A DNA stretch of 39,215 nucleotides from an uncultured Clostridia bacterium (GTDB lineage: Bacteria; Bacillota; Clostridia; Oscillospirales; Acutalibacteraceae), in assembly GCA_947168445.1 (NCBI GenBank), contig CAMVLW010000012.1, forward strand, positions 1 through 39,215, written 5' to 3'. The notes below the pieces were generated by a model. That model did not search any database. It saw only the letters and a list, made by a program, of their open reading frames with translations, and was not told the DNA's origin. Below are positions 13,555 through 21,866 of this stretch, piece by piece. Every line of letters starts with the position of its first letter. Within the stretch, counting starts at the first letter, position 1. A program made the translations under genes and the position numbers.

Positions 13555-15918
13555 TTATTTGTGGCTGACGTGCCAGATTTCGTTTGCGTATTCGAGGATT
13601 GCTCTGTCGGAAGAGAACTTGCCGGCGTTGGCAACGTTGAGCAGGCACTTCTTGCCGAATTCCTTGCGGTCTGCGTAATCCGCGTTTGCGCGAATCTTGG
13701 TTTCAATGTAACCGGGCAGGTCGAGCATAAGGAAGTAGTGGTCGGGATCGTGCCAGTGGGTGCCCTTGGTGAGCGCGTGGTGCAGCTCACGGAAGCTGCC
13801 CTGACCGGTAGCGCCGTCGTCGCTGAAGGTGCCGTCAATCAAGGTGTTGACAACTCTCTGCAGCTCAGGATTCTCGGCAATCAAACCGGCGGGGTTGTAG
13901 CCCTCTTTCTTCAGGCGGTCGATTTCCTCAACTCTTGCGCCGAAGATGTACTCATTCTCAACACCTGCGCACTCCGCAATTTCAATGTTCGCGCCGTCCC
14001 AGGTGCCGAGGGTCACTGCGCCGTTGAGCATGAACTTCATGTTGCCGGTGCCGCTCGCTTCAAGACCCGCAGTGGAGGTCTGCTCGGAAATATCCGCCGC
14101 AACCACAATCTTCTCCGCATAGGATACGTTGTAGTTGGAGATGAACACTACCTGCAGCAAATCCTTGGTGTCGGGGTCGTTGTTGACAAGTTTTGCAATC
14201 TCGGTGATATACTTAATGATAGCCTTTGCTCTCGCATAGCCGGGAGCCGCCTTTGCGCCGAAGATGAAGGTGGTCGGCGTCCAGTTGGGCAGCTTGCCTT
14301 CCTTAATACGGAAGTAAATCGCCACGATGGAGAATGCGTTGAGCAGCTGTCTCTTGTACTCGTGCAGACGCTTAACCTGAACATCAAAGATGGTGTCGGG
14401 GTTAACGTCAATGCCGTCCATCTTCTTGATATACTCAGCCAGCTGCGCTTTTTTCTTCGCCTTAATCTTGTTGAACTTATTGATGGTTCTCGCGTCGCAG
14501 CAATCGTTGAGCACGCTAAGCTTGGACAAATCAATCAGCCAATCGTCAGAGCCAACCTTCTCGGTGATAAGGTCGGACAGTTCGGGGTTGCAAAGACCGA
14601 GCCAGCGGCGCTGTGTGATACCGTTGGTCTTGTTGAGGAAGCGCTCGGGATAAATCTGATACCACTCTTTGAGCAAATCTCTCTTGAGAATCTCGGTGTG
14701 CAGCTGCGCTACGCCGTTAACATAGGTGCCGGCATAAGTTGCGAGTCTTGCCATATGGACAACATTGCCGTCGATAATACGCATTTTAGCGCGCATATCG
14801 TTGCCGATGCCCTTTGCTATCAACTCTTCCTGGCACTTGTTGGCAATCAGGCAGATGATGCTGTAGATTTCGGGGATAACCTGCGTCATCAGGTCAGCGC
14901 TCCACTTTTCAAGCGCTTCGCTGAGAACGGTGTGGTTGGTGTAGGAGCAGGTCTTGCGGGCGATTTCAAACGCCTCGTCAAAGCCCATGCCCTCGTTCTG
15001 GAGCAGACGAACCAGCTCGGGAACACAGGATACGGGATGGGTATCGTTAAGCTGAATCGCGTTCTCCTCCGCAAAGTGGCTGAAATCGTTGCCGTGCTTT
15101 GCCTTGTAGCGGCGCATGATGTCCTGCAGAGAAGCAGAGCAGAAGAAATACTGCTGCTTTAAGCGGAGCACCTTGCCCTCGTACTGGTTATCGTTCGGGT
15201 AGAGCACCTTGGAGATGTTCTCCGCGTCGTTCTTTTCTTTCACGGCCGCGTCGTACTGGCAGTTGTTGAAGGCGTGGAAATCAAACTCGTTGATTGCCTC
15301 TGCCTGCCAGAGTCTGAGGGTGTTGATGTTGTCAGTCTTGCAGCCGATAACCGCCATATCATACGGAACAGCCTTTACTGTCTGGTCTTTGAACGAAACA
15401 TAAACAGCCTCGTCCTCTTTGCGGAGGCACCAGGGATCCTCAAAGCGCTGCCAGTTGTCGGCAACCTCTACCTGATAGCCGTCCTTGATGAGCTGCTTGA
15501 ACAAGCCGTATTTGTAACGGATGCCGTAGCCGTCCAGCGGAACCTCTTGGGTTGCCGCGGAATCGAGATAGCAAGCCGCCAGTCTGCCCAGACCGCCGTT
15601 GCCCAGCGCAGCGTCGTCGATTTCTTCGAACACGTTGATGTCAATGCCCTTTTTCTTCAGCATTTTGGTCACGTCTTCGAGAATACCGAGGCAGTACAGG
15701 TTGTTATACATCATTCTGCCCATCAGGAATTCTGCCGAGAAGTAATACGCTCTTCTCTGGCTGTTGTGCTTCGCTTCGCTTTTAGCCCAGTTGGGAGCGA
15801 TTTCGCCCATCACAGCCTTGCCCAGCGCAAGGTGCAGTTCAGAAGCGGAGAGTTCCTCGACCTTTTTGCAATACATAGACTGCGCGGTCAGCTCCAGCTT
15901 TTCCATAATGTTAGCCAT
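13555..15918 (-). CDS. glgP: Glycogen/starch (maltodextrin) phosphorylase
   Basis: A 787-residue GT35 phosphorylase that releases glucose 1-phosphate from alpha-1,4-glucans using a PLP cofactor. The PLP-binding region EASGTGNMKFMLNGAV is intact, with the Schiff-base Lys near residue 628. SAEFLMGRMMYNN, GNGGLGRLAACYLDS and NDTHP are also conserved. It is the second gene of an operon with malQ (4-nt gap), and its ribosome site GGAGG lies within the last codons of malQ. The stop codon is followed immediately by the composite repeat and then a terminator. Which glucan is used (glycogen versus maltodextrin) cannot be read from the sequence. Confidence 0.97.
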   Translation of the reverse strand: MANIMEKLELTAQSMYCKKVEELSASELHLALGKAVMGEIAPNWAKSEAKHNSQRRAYYFSAEFLMGRMMYNNLYCLGILEDVTKMLKKKGIDINVFEEIDDAALGNGGLGRLAACYLDSAATQEVPLDGYGIRYKYGLFKQLIKDGYQVEVADNWQRFEDPWCLRKEDEAVYVSFKDQTVKAVPYDMAVIGCKTDNINTLRLWQAEAINEFDFHAFNNCQYDAAVKEKNDAENISKVLYPNDNQYEGKVLRLKQQYFFCSASLQDIMRRYKAKHGNDFSHFAEENAIQLNDTHPVSCVPELVRLLQNEGMGFDEAFEIARKTCSYTNHTVLSEALEKWSADLMTQVIPEIYSIICLIANKCQEELIAKGIGNDMRAKMRIIDGNVVHMARLATYAGTYVNGVAQLHTEILKRDLLKEWYQIYPERFLNKTNGITQRRWLGLCNPELSDLITEKVGSDDWLIDLSKLSVLNDCCDARTINKFNKIKAKKKAQLAEYIKKMDGIDVNPDTIFDVQVKRLHEYKRQLLNAFSIVAIYFRIKEGKLPNWTPTTFIFGAKAAPGYARAKAIIKYITEIAKLVNNDPDTKDLLQVVFISNYNVSYAEKIVVAADISEQTSTAGLEASGTGNMKFMLNGAVTLGTWDGANIEIAECAGVENEYIFGARVEEIDRLKKEGYNPAGLIAENPELQRVVNTLIDGTFSDDGATGQGSFRELHHALTKGTHWHDPDHYFLMLDLPGYIETKIRANADYADRKEFGKKCLLNVANAGKFSSDRAILEYANEIWHVSHK

Positions 15919-15922
15919 AAGT

Positions 15923-17407
15923 TTAGTCCTCCATTCGTCCGGTTCTAACAGACAATGCTTTTAATTTATCCGCAAGCTCCTGCGTCATGTCCGCCTTGCT
16001 CACGCGCCACGTCCAGTTGCCGCCCAGCGTGGAAGGTGTGTTCATTCTCGCTTCCTTGCCGAGTCCGAGGAGATCCTGCATGGGAACAACCGCCAAATCG
16101 GCAGCACTCTCATAAGCAACGCGAATCAAGCCCCAGTTGTACGGTTCATCGTCAGGCATCTTGCAGTATTCTCTTGCGTAGCGCACATCCTCGGGCTTGG
16201 CGGTTTCCACCCAGCCCATGACAGTATCGTTGTCATGCGTACCGGTATACACAACGCAATTGTGGGTGTATTTATGCGGCAGATAGTCGTTTTCCTCGCC
16301 GCTGTCAAAAGCGAATTCCAGCACCTTCATGCCCGGATAGCCGGTCTGCTCCATCAGTTCGGTAACGTCGGGAGTCAAAGTGCCCAAATCCTCGGCAACG
16401 ATTTCAAACTTGCCGACAGTCTCTTCCATCATGCGGAAGAACTCAATGCGCGGACCCTCAATCCACTTGCCGTTAATCGCGTTTTCGGCGGGATACGGAA
16501 TGGAATAGTAGCTTGCGAACGCGCGGAAGTGGTCGATTCTGGTGATGTCATACAGCTTGCTTGCCGCCTTAATGCGCTCAAACCACCACTCGTAGCCGGT
16601 TTCCTTGAGGTAATCCCAGTCATAAAGCGGGTTGCCCCAAAGCTGACCTGTCGCGGAGAAATAATCCGGCGGGCAGCCTGCGACCGCAATGGGATCGCCG
16701 TCGTCATAAAGCTGGAATAATTCGGGATTTGCCCAGGTGTCGGCGCTGTCCATTGCGACATAAATCGGCATGTCGCCCAGAATCTTAATGCCGAGACCGT
16801 TGACATACGCACGGAAGGCTTCCCACTGCTCATAGAACTTGAACTGCACGAACTTCCAGAAGTTAATGTCGTTTCTCAGCTTGCGCTCATAGTGGCGCAG
16901 CGCCGCCTCCTCGCGCATTTTGATGTCCTCGGGCCACTCTGTCCACGAAACCATGTCAAAGCTGCTCTTAACCGCCATATAGAGGGCGTAGTTTTTGAGC
17001 CACTTGCTGTTTTTGCGGACAAACGCGCGGAACGCCTTTTGATCCTTGGTCTTGAAGTTTGCGTAAGCAATTCTCAAAACCTGAAAACGGCTGTTGTAAA
17101 TCTTTTCGTAATCAACCTTTTGGTCGTTGTCGCCCCAGTCGAAGCTGTCAACTTCTTCTTTGGTCAGAAGACCTTCTTCAATGAGGGTGTCGAGGTCAAT
17201 CATATACGGGTTGCCCGCATAGGTTGAGAACGACTGATACGGCGAGTCGCCGTAGCTTGTCGGCCCGACGGGAAGAATCTGCCAAACGGACTGTCCTGCT
17301 TTTTTCAGGTAATCCGCGAACTGGCGAGCCTCTTTGCCGATGGTACCGATACCGTAGGGGGAAGGAAGCGAAGTAATCGAGAGGAGTACACCTGCGCTTC
17401 TTGCCAT
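15923..17407 (-). CDS. malQ: 4-alpha-glucanotransferase (amylomaltase)
   Basis: A 494-residue GH77 disproportionating enzyme that transfers alpha-1,4-glucan segments between maltodextrins, making longer chains for the phosphorylase encoded next. Recognised segments include RSAGVLLSITSLPSPYGIGT at the N-terminus, GDSPYQSFSTYAGNPY, the nucleophile region ITRIDHFRAF, the acid/base region VAEDLG and the third carboxylate in TGTHDNDT. It lacks a signal peptide and is cytosolic. ATG 17407 follows GGAG with 8-nt spacing. First gene of the malQ-glgP operon. No convincing promoter was found in the AT-rich upstream 100 nt; TTAAAATTAATATGATACTAT on the minus strand near 17480-17500 is a weak candidate region. 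Confidence 0.97.
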   Translation of the reverse strand: MARSAGVLLSITSLPSPYGIGTIGKEARQFADYLKKAGQSVWQILPVGPTSYGDSPYQSFSTYAGNPYMIDLDTLIEEGLLTKEEVDSFDWGDNDQKVDYEKIYNSRFQVLRIAYANFKTKDQKAFRAFVRKNSKWLKNYALYMAVKSSFDMVSWTEWPEDIKMREEAALRHYERKLRNDINFWKFVQFKFYEQWEAFRAYVNGLGIKILGDMPIYVAMDSADTWANPELFQLYDDGDPIAVAGCPPDYFSATGQLWGNPLYDWDYLKETGYEWWFERIKAASKLYDITRIDHFRAFASYYSIPYPAENAINGKWIEGPRIEFFRMMEETVGKFEIVAEDLGTLTPDVTELMEQTGYPGMKVLEFAFDSGEENDYLPHKYTHNCVVYTGTHDNDTVMGWVETAKPEDVRYAREYCKMPDDEPYNWGLIRVAYESAADLAVVPMQDLLGLGKEARMNTPSTLGGNWTWRVSKADMTQELADKLKALSVRTGRMED

Positions 17408-17534
17408 AAAATCAACTCCATTCTGCCGGAAATATTATTTTCTCTACAGGTCAGTGCGCCAAGACGCCCCAAAAACCCATAGTATCATATTAATTTTAAC
17501 ACACCCCGCCCCTTTTTTCAAGTCTTTTGCTCCG

Positions 17535-17644
17535 AGAACGGACGTTATTTTTAAAATTTTGTTGCGTGTTCCCGAAGGAATGTGTTTCTGCGCAACATGC
17601 GTTCGCTGCTTCAAGAACGGACGTTATTTTTAAAATTTTGTTGC
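17535..17644 (+). repeat. Two identical 31-bp direct repeats, 79 bp apart
   Basis: Copies at 17535-17565 and 17614-17644 are identical, starting AGAACGGACGTTA and ending TTTTGTTGC. The 48 nt between them contain a hairpin (GTTGCG of copy 1 with CGCAAC at 17590-17595, enclosing TTCC-CGAA-GGAA). The second copy runs straight into the heptamer array at 17646. The rest of the interval 17408-17534 shows nothing recognisable beyond AT-rich leader sequence. Confidence 0.9.
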
Positions 17645-17645
17645 C

Positions 17646-17729
17646 TTATAACTTATAACTTATAACTTATAACTCACCACTTACCACTCACCACTCGCCA
17701 CTAACCACTAACCACTAACCACTAACCAA
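17646..17729 (+). repeat. 7-bp tandem array (twelve units)
   Basis: Four TTATAAC, then TCACCAC, TTACCAC, TCACCAC, TCGCCAC, three TAACCAC and TAACCAA: 84 bp in one unbroken 7-bp register, all variants of one degenerate unit. It is the reverse-complement family of the array at 13270 and ends 7 nt before the -35 box of the sirtuin promoter. Confidence 0.95.
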
Positions 17730-17736
17730 TTCCCCC

Positions 17737-17765
17737 TTGCATTTTTCCCGAAAACAGACTATGAT
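17737..17765 (+). promoter_or_regulatory. Promoter of the sirtuin gene
   Basis: TTGCAT (17737-17742), 17-nt spacer, TATGAT (17760-17765), 33 nt upstream of ATG 17799. Confidence 0.7.
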
Positions 17766-17798
17766 TAAACTATCAAATTTTATCAGCGAGGTGATTTT

Positions 17799-18524
17799 AT
17801 GAATACATTGGAAGAACTGCAAAGCGTGATTGACAGGAGCCGGAAAATCGTCTTTTTCGGCGGGGCGGGCGTGAGCACGGAGAGCGGAATTCCCGATTTT
17901 CGCAGCGTGGACGGACTGTATAACCAAAAATACGATTATCCGCCGGAGCAGATTTTGAGCCACACGTTTTTTGAGCGCAACACCGCGGAGTTTTACCGCT
18001 TTTACCGCGACAAAATGCTGTGTCTTGACAAAAAGCCAAACGCCGCGCACTTAAAGCTGGCGGAACTGGAAAGAGCCGGCAAGCTTAGCGCGGTGGTGAC
18101 GCAGAACATCGACGGTTTGCACCAGGCGGCAGGAAGCAAGCGGGTCTACGAGCTGCACGGCAGCGTGCTCAGAAACCACTGCCGCAAGTGCCGCAAATTC
18201 TTTTCCGCCGAATTCATCAAGAACAGCAAGGGCGTGCCCACCTGCGACTGCGGCGGCGTGATTAAGCCCGACGTGGTGCTCTATGAGGAAGGGCTTGACG
18301 ACAGCACCGTCAACGGCGCGCTGAACGCGATTATGCAGGCGGACGCGCTGATTATCGCCGGCACCAGCCTGACTGTTTATCCGGCGGCGGGCTTTATCCG
18401 CTATTTCCGCGGCGACACCGTTGTGCTGATTAACCGCGACAAAACACCCTTTGACCGTCAGGCGGACTTGGTTTATCACGACAAGGTGGGCGAGCTTTTG
18501 TCGCAAATCCGCGTCGCGAATTAA
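17799..18524 (+). CDS. cobB: NAD-dependent protein deacylase, sirtuin family (CobB-like)
   Basis: A 241-residue Sir2 protein that removes acyl groups from lysines using NAD+. All hallmarks are present: GAGVSTESGIPDFRS (residues 22-36), TQNIDGLH (101-108), catalytic His120 in LHGS, and a zinc site of C128/C131 (CRKC) and C149/C151 (TCDCGG). GTSLTVYPAA completes the NAD pocket. ATG follows GCGAGGTG. It has its own promoter and a terminator, so it is not part of the acyl-group operon downstream, although a deacylase next to acyl-CoA/acyl-ACP enzymes is suggestive. Acyl preference (acetyl versus longer) cannot be judged. Confidence 0.96.
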   Translation: MNTLEELQSVIDRSRKIVFFGGAGVSTESGIPDFRSVDGLYNQKYDYPPEQILSHTFFERNTAEFYRFYRDKMLCLDKKPNAAHLKLAELERAGKLSAVVTQNIDGLHQAAGSKRVYELHGSVLRNHCRKCRKFFSAEFIKNSKGVPTCDCGGVIKPDVVLYEEGLDDSTVNGALNAIMQADALIIAGTSLTVYPAAGFIRYFRGDTVVLINRDKTPFDRQADLVYHDKVGELLSQIRVAN

Positions 18525-18547
18525 ATCTCAACCGAACAGCTTTTTAC

Positions 18548-18574
18548 GAGGGCGCACGGCTGTGCGCTCTTTTG
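18548..18574 (+). terminator. Intrinsic terminator of the sirtuin gene
   Basis: GCGCAC-GGCT-GTGCGC (18552-18567) extended by GAG/CTC-like flanks and followed by TCTTTT. Confidence 0.8.
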
Positions 18575-18599
18575 CTATGGCGGAAAATGTTGAAAAGGC

Positions 18600-18629
18600 T
18601 TGAAAAATGACAGCGGTTTGTAGTATAAT
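18600..18629 (+). promoter_or_regulatory. Promoter of the acyl-group operon
   Basis: TTGAAA (18600-18605), 18-nt spacer, TATAAT (18624-18629). It is the only promoter recognised for the nine genes up to 28023. Confidence 0.7.
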
Positions 18630-18678
18630 TTAATTTGAGTGCATAAATGTACTATATCATTTGAAACGGATTGGGTAT

Positions 18679-20601
18679 ATGGAAAATTACGGATTGGGAC
18701 AATACAGCAGCATTGACGAATTTGTCGAGGCAAAGCTGAAAAAGCTGGACGCGGCGGAGGTTGGTTTTTCCTCGCTTTTTGAGCTGATGTTCAGTGAAAA
18801 AGAAAATCTGATGTATGAAAAAAGCGCGGGCTATCGTATTCAAAAAACCACCTACGGAGAGGCTTACGAGGAAATTTTTTATCTGGCGCAGACCGTAAAG
18901 CAAACACTCTCGCCCGCAGAAAACGCCGTTATCGGTTTAAGCATGGACAACTCGCTGCTTTGGATTGAGCTGTTTTGGGCGATTTTGCTTGCGGGCTGCC
19001 GTCCGCTTTTGATGAATCTGCGCCTGAGCGACAGCGCGCTGGAGCAGGCGATTAAGGACTGCAACGTGCAGGCGGTGATTTCCGACGGCAGGCAGTATTC
19101 CGTCAAAACCATTGCGGCGGACAGCCTGCAAAAAGCAAGCGAAAAACTGAAGCCCACACGCTTCGGCGAAGAAATCCTGGTGATGTCCTCGGGCACCTCC
19201 GAGCACGTGAAAATCTGCGCCTATTCCGCCGAGGAATTCCGCTGTCAGATTCACGACAGCTATCACATTATTCAGGAATGTGCGCAGGCGAAAAAGCACT
19301 ATGACGGTCACATCAAGCAGCTTTGCTTTTTGCCGTTTTACCACGTGTTCGGGCTGATTGCGATGTATATTTGGTTCGCGTTTTTCTCGCGGGCGTTCGT
19401 GCAGCTTAACGACATGGCGCCGCAGACGATTCTCAACACCATCAAGCGCCACAAGGTGACGCACATTTTTGCGGTGCCGCTGTTTTGGGAAACGGTCTAC
19501 GACCAGGCGATTAAAACCATCCGCAACCGCGGTGAAAAAACCTTTGCCAAATTTGAAAAGGGTATGCGCCTGTCACGCAAGCTCGGCGACGCGCCGGGGC
19601 TGGGTGATTTCTTCACGCGCCACGCCTTTAAGGAAGTGCGCGAGAATTTGTTCGGCGAGAGCATTTGCTTTTTAATCACCGGCGGCAGCGCGATTCGCGG
19701 CGAGGTGATGGAATTTTTCAACGCCATCGGCTATCATCTTGCGGACGGCTACGGCATGACCGAAATCGGCATTACCTCGGTGGAGCTTTCCAACCAAAAA
19801 AAGCAGCGCAACACCTGCTCTGTCGGCAAGCCCATGACCTATGCCGAATACAAAATCAACGAAAACGGCGAACTGCTGGTGCGCGGCAAGGTTATCGCCA
19901 AATATATGATTGAGGACGGCAAAAAGACCGTCACCGACAAAACCGCGTGGTTCAATACCCACGACCTCGCGGAGTGTGTGGACGGAAAATACAGGATTCT
20001 CGGCAGGGCGGACGACTTGATTGTCGCGGCGAACGGCGAAAACCTCAACCCCAACCTGATTGAGCCGCAGCTGCTTGTCAGGGGCGTCAACGGCGTTTGC
20101 CTGATAAACGCCGACGGCACGCCCACACTGCTCGCGTCTGTCAACCGCTATATCTCGCCGGAGCAGCTTGATTTGCTCGACAAGTCGCTCAAGGAAAAAA
20201 TCGCTTCGCTCAATCTGCGCGGTCAAATCGGCAAGGTTGTCTATATCAGCGACCCGCTGATGAAGGGCGACGAGTTCAAGCTCAACCGCAAGCGGCTGCG
20301 CGAGGACTTTTTATCGGGCGCTCTCAGCCGTGTGAACGCGCAGACGCAGACGGCGGCAGGACAGGAGGACGAACTGACCTTGCGCCTGCGGCAGATGGTT
20401 GCGGCGGCGCTTGACAAGGAACTTGACGCGGTCAGCCCCGACGCGGACTTTTTCGCGGACTTGGGCGGCACCAGCCTTGATTATTTTGCGCTGATTGCCA
20501 AGTTACAAGAGGACTTTTCTCTGCCCTTTCCGCAGAACGCGGACGGCAGCCTGAACACCGTAAAGGAGCTGCGCGATTATATTAAGAACCATGTGGATTA
20601 A
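18679..20601 (+). CDS. Acyl-AMP ligase fused to a C-terminal acyl/peptidyl carrier domain
   Basis: A 640-residue ANL-superfamily ligase with a carrier domain. The adenylation part (about 30-560) has the phosphate loop MSSGTSEHVK (169-178), which departs from the usual TSGTTGxPK, then YGMTEIG, LGRADDLIVAANGEN and a possible catalytic Lys in GDEFKLNRKR. The last 75 residues are an acyl/peptidyl carrier protein with FFADLGGTSLDYFALI, where Ser599 would carry phosphopantetheine. It should activate a carboxylic acid, probably a fatty acid, and load it on its own carrier. Start: ATG 18679 has a weak GGATTGGG; a TTG at 18661 would add six residues. It overlaps the acyltransferase gene by 11 nt. Substrate is inferred from neighbours. 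Confidence 0.9.
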   Translation: MENYGLGQYSSIDEFVEAKLKKLDAAEVGFSSLFELMFSEKENLMYEKSAGYRIQKTTYGEAYEEIFYLAQTVKQTLSPAENAVIGLSMDNSLLWIELFWAILLAGCRPLLMNLRLSDSALEQAIKDCNVQAVISDGRQYSVKTIAADSLQKASEKLKPTRFGEEILVMSSGTSEHVKICAYSAEEFRCQIHDSYHIIQECAQAKKHYDGHIKQLCFLPFYHVFGLIAMYIWFAFFSRAFVQLNDMAPQTILNTIKRHKVTHIFAVPLFWETVYDQAIKTIRNRGEKTFAKFEKGMRLSRKLGDAPGLGDFFTRHAFKEVRENLFGESICFLITGGSAIRGEVMEFFNAIGYHLADGYGMTEIGITSVELSNQKKQRNTCSVGKPMTYAEYKINENGELLVRGKVIAKYMIEDGKKTVTDKTAWFNTHDLAECVDGKYRILGRADDLIVAANGENLNPNLIEPQLLVRGVNGVCLINADGTPTLLASVNRYISPEQLDLLDKSLKEKIASLNLRGQIGKVVYISDPLMKGDEFKLNRKRLREDFLSGALSRVNAQTQTAAGQEDELTLRLRQMVAAALDKELDAVSPDADFFADLGGTSLDYFALIAKLQEDFSLPFPQNADGSLNTVKELRDYIKNHVD

Positions 20602-21226
20602 GCTTTGGAACGCCTTTGTCAAAATCACCGCCTATCCCGTGCAAAAGGCGGTGTTCCGCACAAAGGTATATTATGAGGACAAGCGCGTTCAGCGCAGACA
20701 TATAAAAGGAAAAGCGATTGTCATTTCCAACCACACCTCGGTGTGGGATTACGCGATTTATCTCTTTGTATTTTTCACGCGCACCTTCCGCTGCCAGATG
20801 GCGGAGGTGCTGTTTGAGAAACAACCGCTCGGTCTGTTCCTCAAAATGATGGGCGGCATTTTTGTCAACCGCAACGCCTTTGACTTCGGCTTTGTGTCAA
20901 AGTCGCAGGAAATTCTCGACAAAGGCGGCGTGGTGGGCATTTTCCCCGAAAGCCGTCTGCCGCTGAAGAATGAAAAACGCCCGCTGGAATTCAAGCCCAG
21001 CGCGGCATATCTCGCGCTGCTCAGCGGCGCGCCGGTGATTCCGGTGTTTACCAACGGAAAATATTTCACGTGGCAGCGCGCGCGGGTGATTATCGGAACA
21101 CCCATTGACGCGCAGGCGCTGACCGACAGCAAGCTTTCTGAAAAAGAGAACCTTGCGGCGGTCACCAAGGCGCTGCGGGACAAAATCATTGATTTGGAGC
21201 GGCAACTGAATGAACAAGCAAAATAA
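20591..21226 (+). CDS. PlsC-like 1-acyl-glycerol-3-phosphate acyltransferase family protein (first)
   Basis: A 211-residue membrane-associated acyltransferase of the PlsC/LPLAT superfamily. Motif I NHTSVWD (H48, D53) is intact; motif III reads FPESR (118-122) instead of the common FPEGT, an uncommon variant in the glycerol-phosphate binding motif. VIPVF (motif IV) follows. Family members move an acyl chain from acyl-ACP or acyl-CoA to lysophosphatidate or another acceptor. It overlaps the preceding ligase-carrier gene by 11 nt and the next acyltransferase by 17 nt, so translation is coupled. The altered motif III leaves room for an acceptor other than lysophosphatidate. Confidence 0.9.
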   Translation: MWIKLWNAFVKITAYPVQKAVFRTKVYYEDKRVQRRHIKGKAIVISNHTSVWDYAIYLFVFFTRTFRCQMAEVLFEKQPLGLFLKMMGGIFVNRNAFDFGFVSKSQEILDKGGVVGIFPESRLPLKNEKRPLEFKPSAAYLALLSGAPVIPVFTNGKYFTWQRARVIIGTPIDAQALTDSKLSEKENLAAVTKALRDKIIDLERQLNEQAK

Positions 21227-21857
21227 AGCAAGGCTGTTTTCGCTGCGCAATTTACCGATGGACGTGATCCGGCTGCTCGCAGCACCTCCGGGACTTGTGT
21301 GGCTGCGCCCAAAGCTGATTTACACCTCAAAAGCCGCCAAAAAGCGGATTCGCGGCGGTGCGCTGCTGATTTCCAACCACACAGGCTTTATCGACCCGGT
21401 CTACACCATGTATGCCGTGTGGTACCGCCGGCAGTATTTTGTCTGCCATCAGGTGTTAATGGAAACAAAGGGCGGTCCGCTGCTGCGGCTGGCAGGCTGC
21501 TGTATTCCGATTGACGCGAACAATTTCAGCATGGGGTCGTTTCGCAAAATCACCGACACGCTCAAAGAAGGCAAGGTTGTCACGCTGTTTCCCGAGGGTC
21601 ACATCAACGACGGCAGCGGAAAAATGCAGGAGTTCAAGTCCGGCATGGCGCTGATTTCCATGCAGAGCAAGTGTCCGATTGTACCTGTATTTCTCAAGCC
21701 GCCCAAGCATTGGTACAACCGCCTGCGCGTGGTGATTGACGAGCCGGTTGACGTCACTCAACTCTGCGGCGGCGTGCCCGCGTTTTCACAGATTAACGAA
21801 ATCACAAAACAATTGCAGCAGCGCGAGGCGCTGCTGGAACAGTTTGCCGATAAATAG
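21210..21857 (+). CDS. PlsC-like acyltransferase family protein (second)
   Basis: A 215-residue LPLAT-superfamily acyltransferase. Motif I NHTGFIDP (H57, D62), the GGPLLRLAGCCIPID block and canonical motif III FPEGH (127-131) are present, followed by CPIVPVF. It is only distantly similar to its neighbour, so the two are probably not a recent duplication and may act on different acceptors or positions. The gene overlaps the previous one by 17 nt and is followed after 9 nt (with GGGGGAT) by the second acyl-AMP ligase gene. The acyl donor is plausibly acyl-ACP made by the adjacent ligases. Confidence 0.91.
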   Translation: MNKQNKARLFSLRNLPMDVIRLLAAPPGLVWLRPKLIYTSKAAKKRIRGGALLISNHTGFIDPVYTMYAVWYRRQYFVCHQVLMETKGGPLLRLAGCCIPIDANNFSMGSFRKITDTLKEGKVVTLFPEGHINDGSGKMQEFKSGMALISMQSKCPIVPVFLKPPKHWYNRLRVVIDEPVDVTQLCGGVPAFSQINEITKQLQQREALLEQFADK

Positions 21858-21866
21858 GGGGATAAA

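Noticed and set aside
13561..15162. 533-codon open frame on the plus strand
   Set aside because: Antisense to glgP, no ribosome site, no recognisable domain.
17646..17729. CRISPR array
   Set aside because: Period is 7 bp with no spacers, and no cas genes are present; it is a short tandem repeat.
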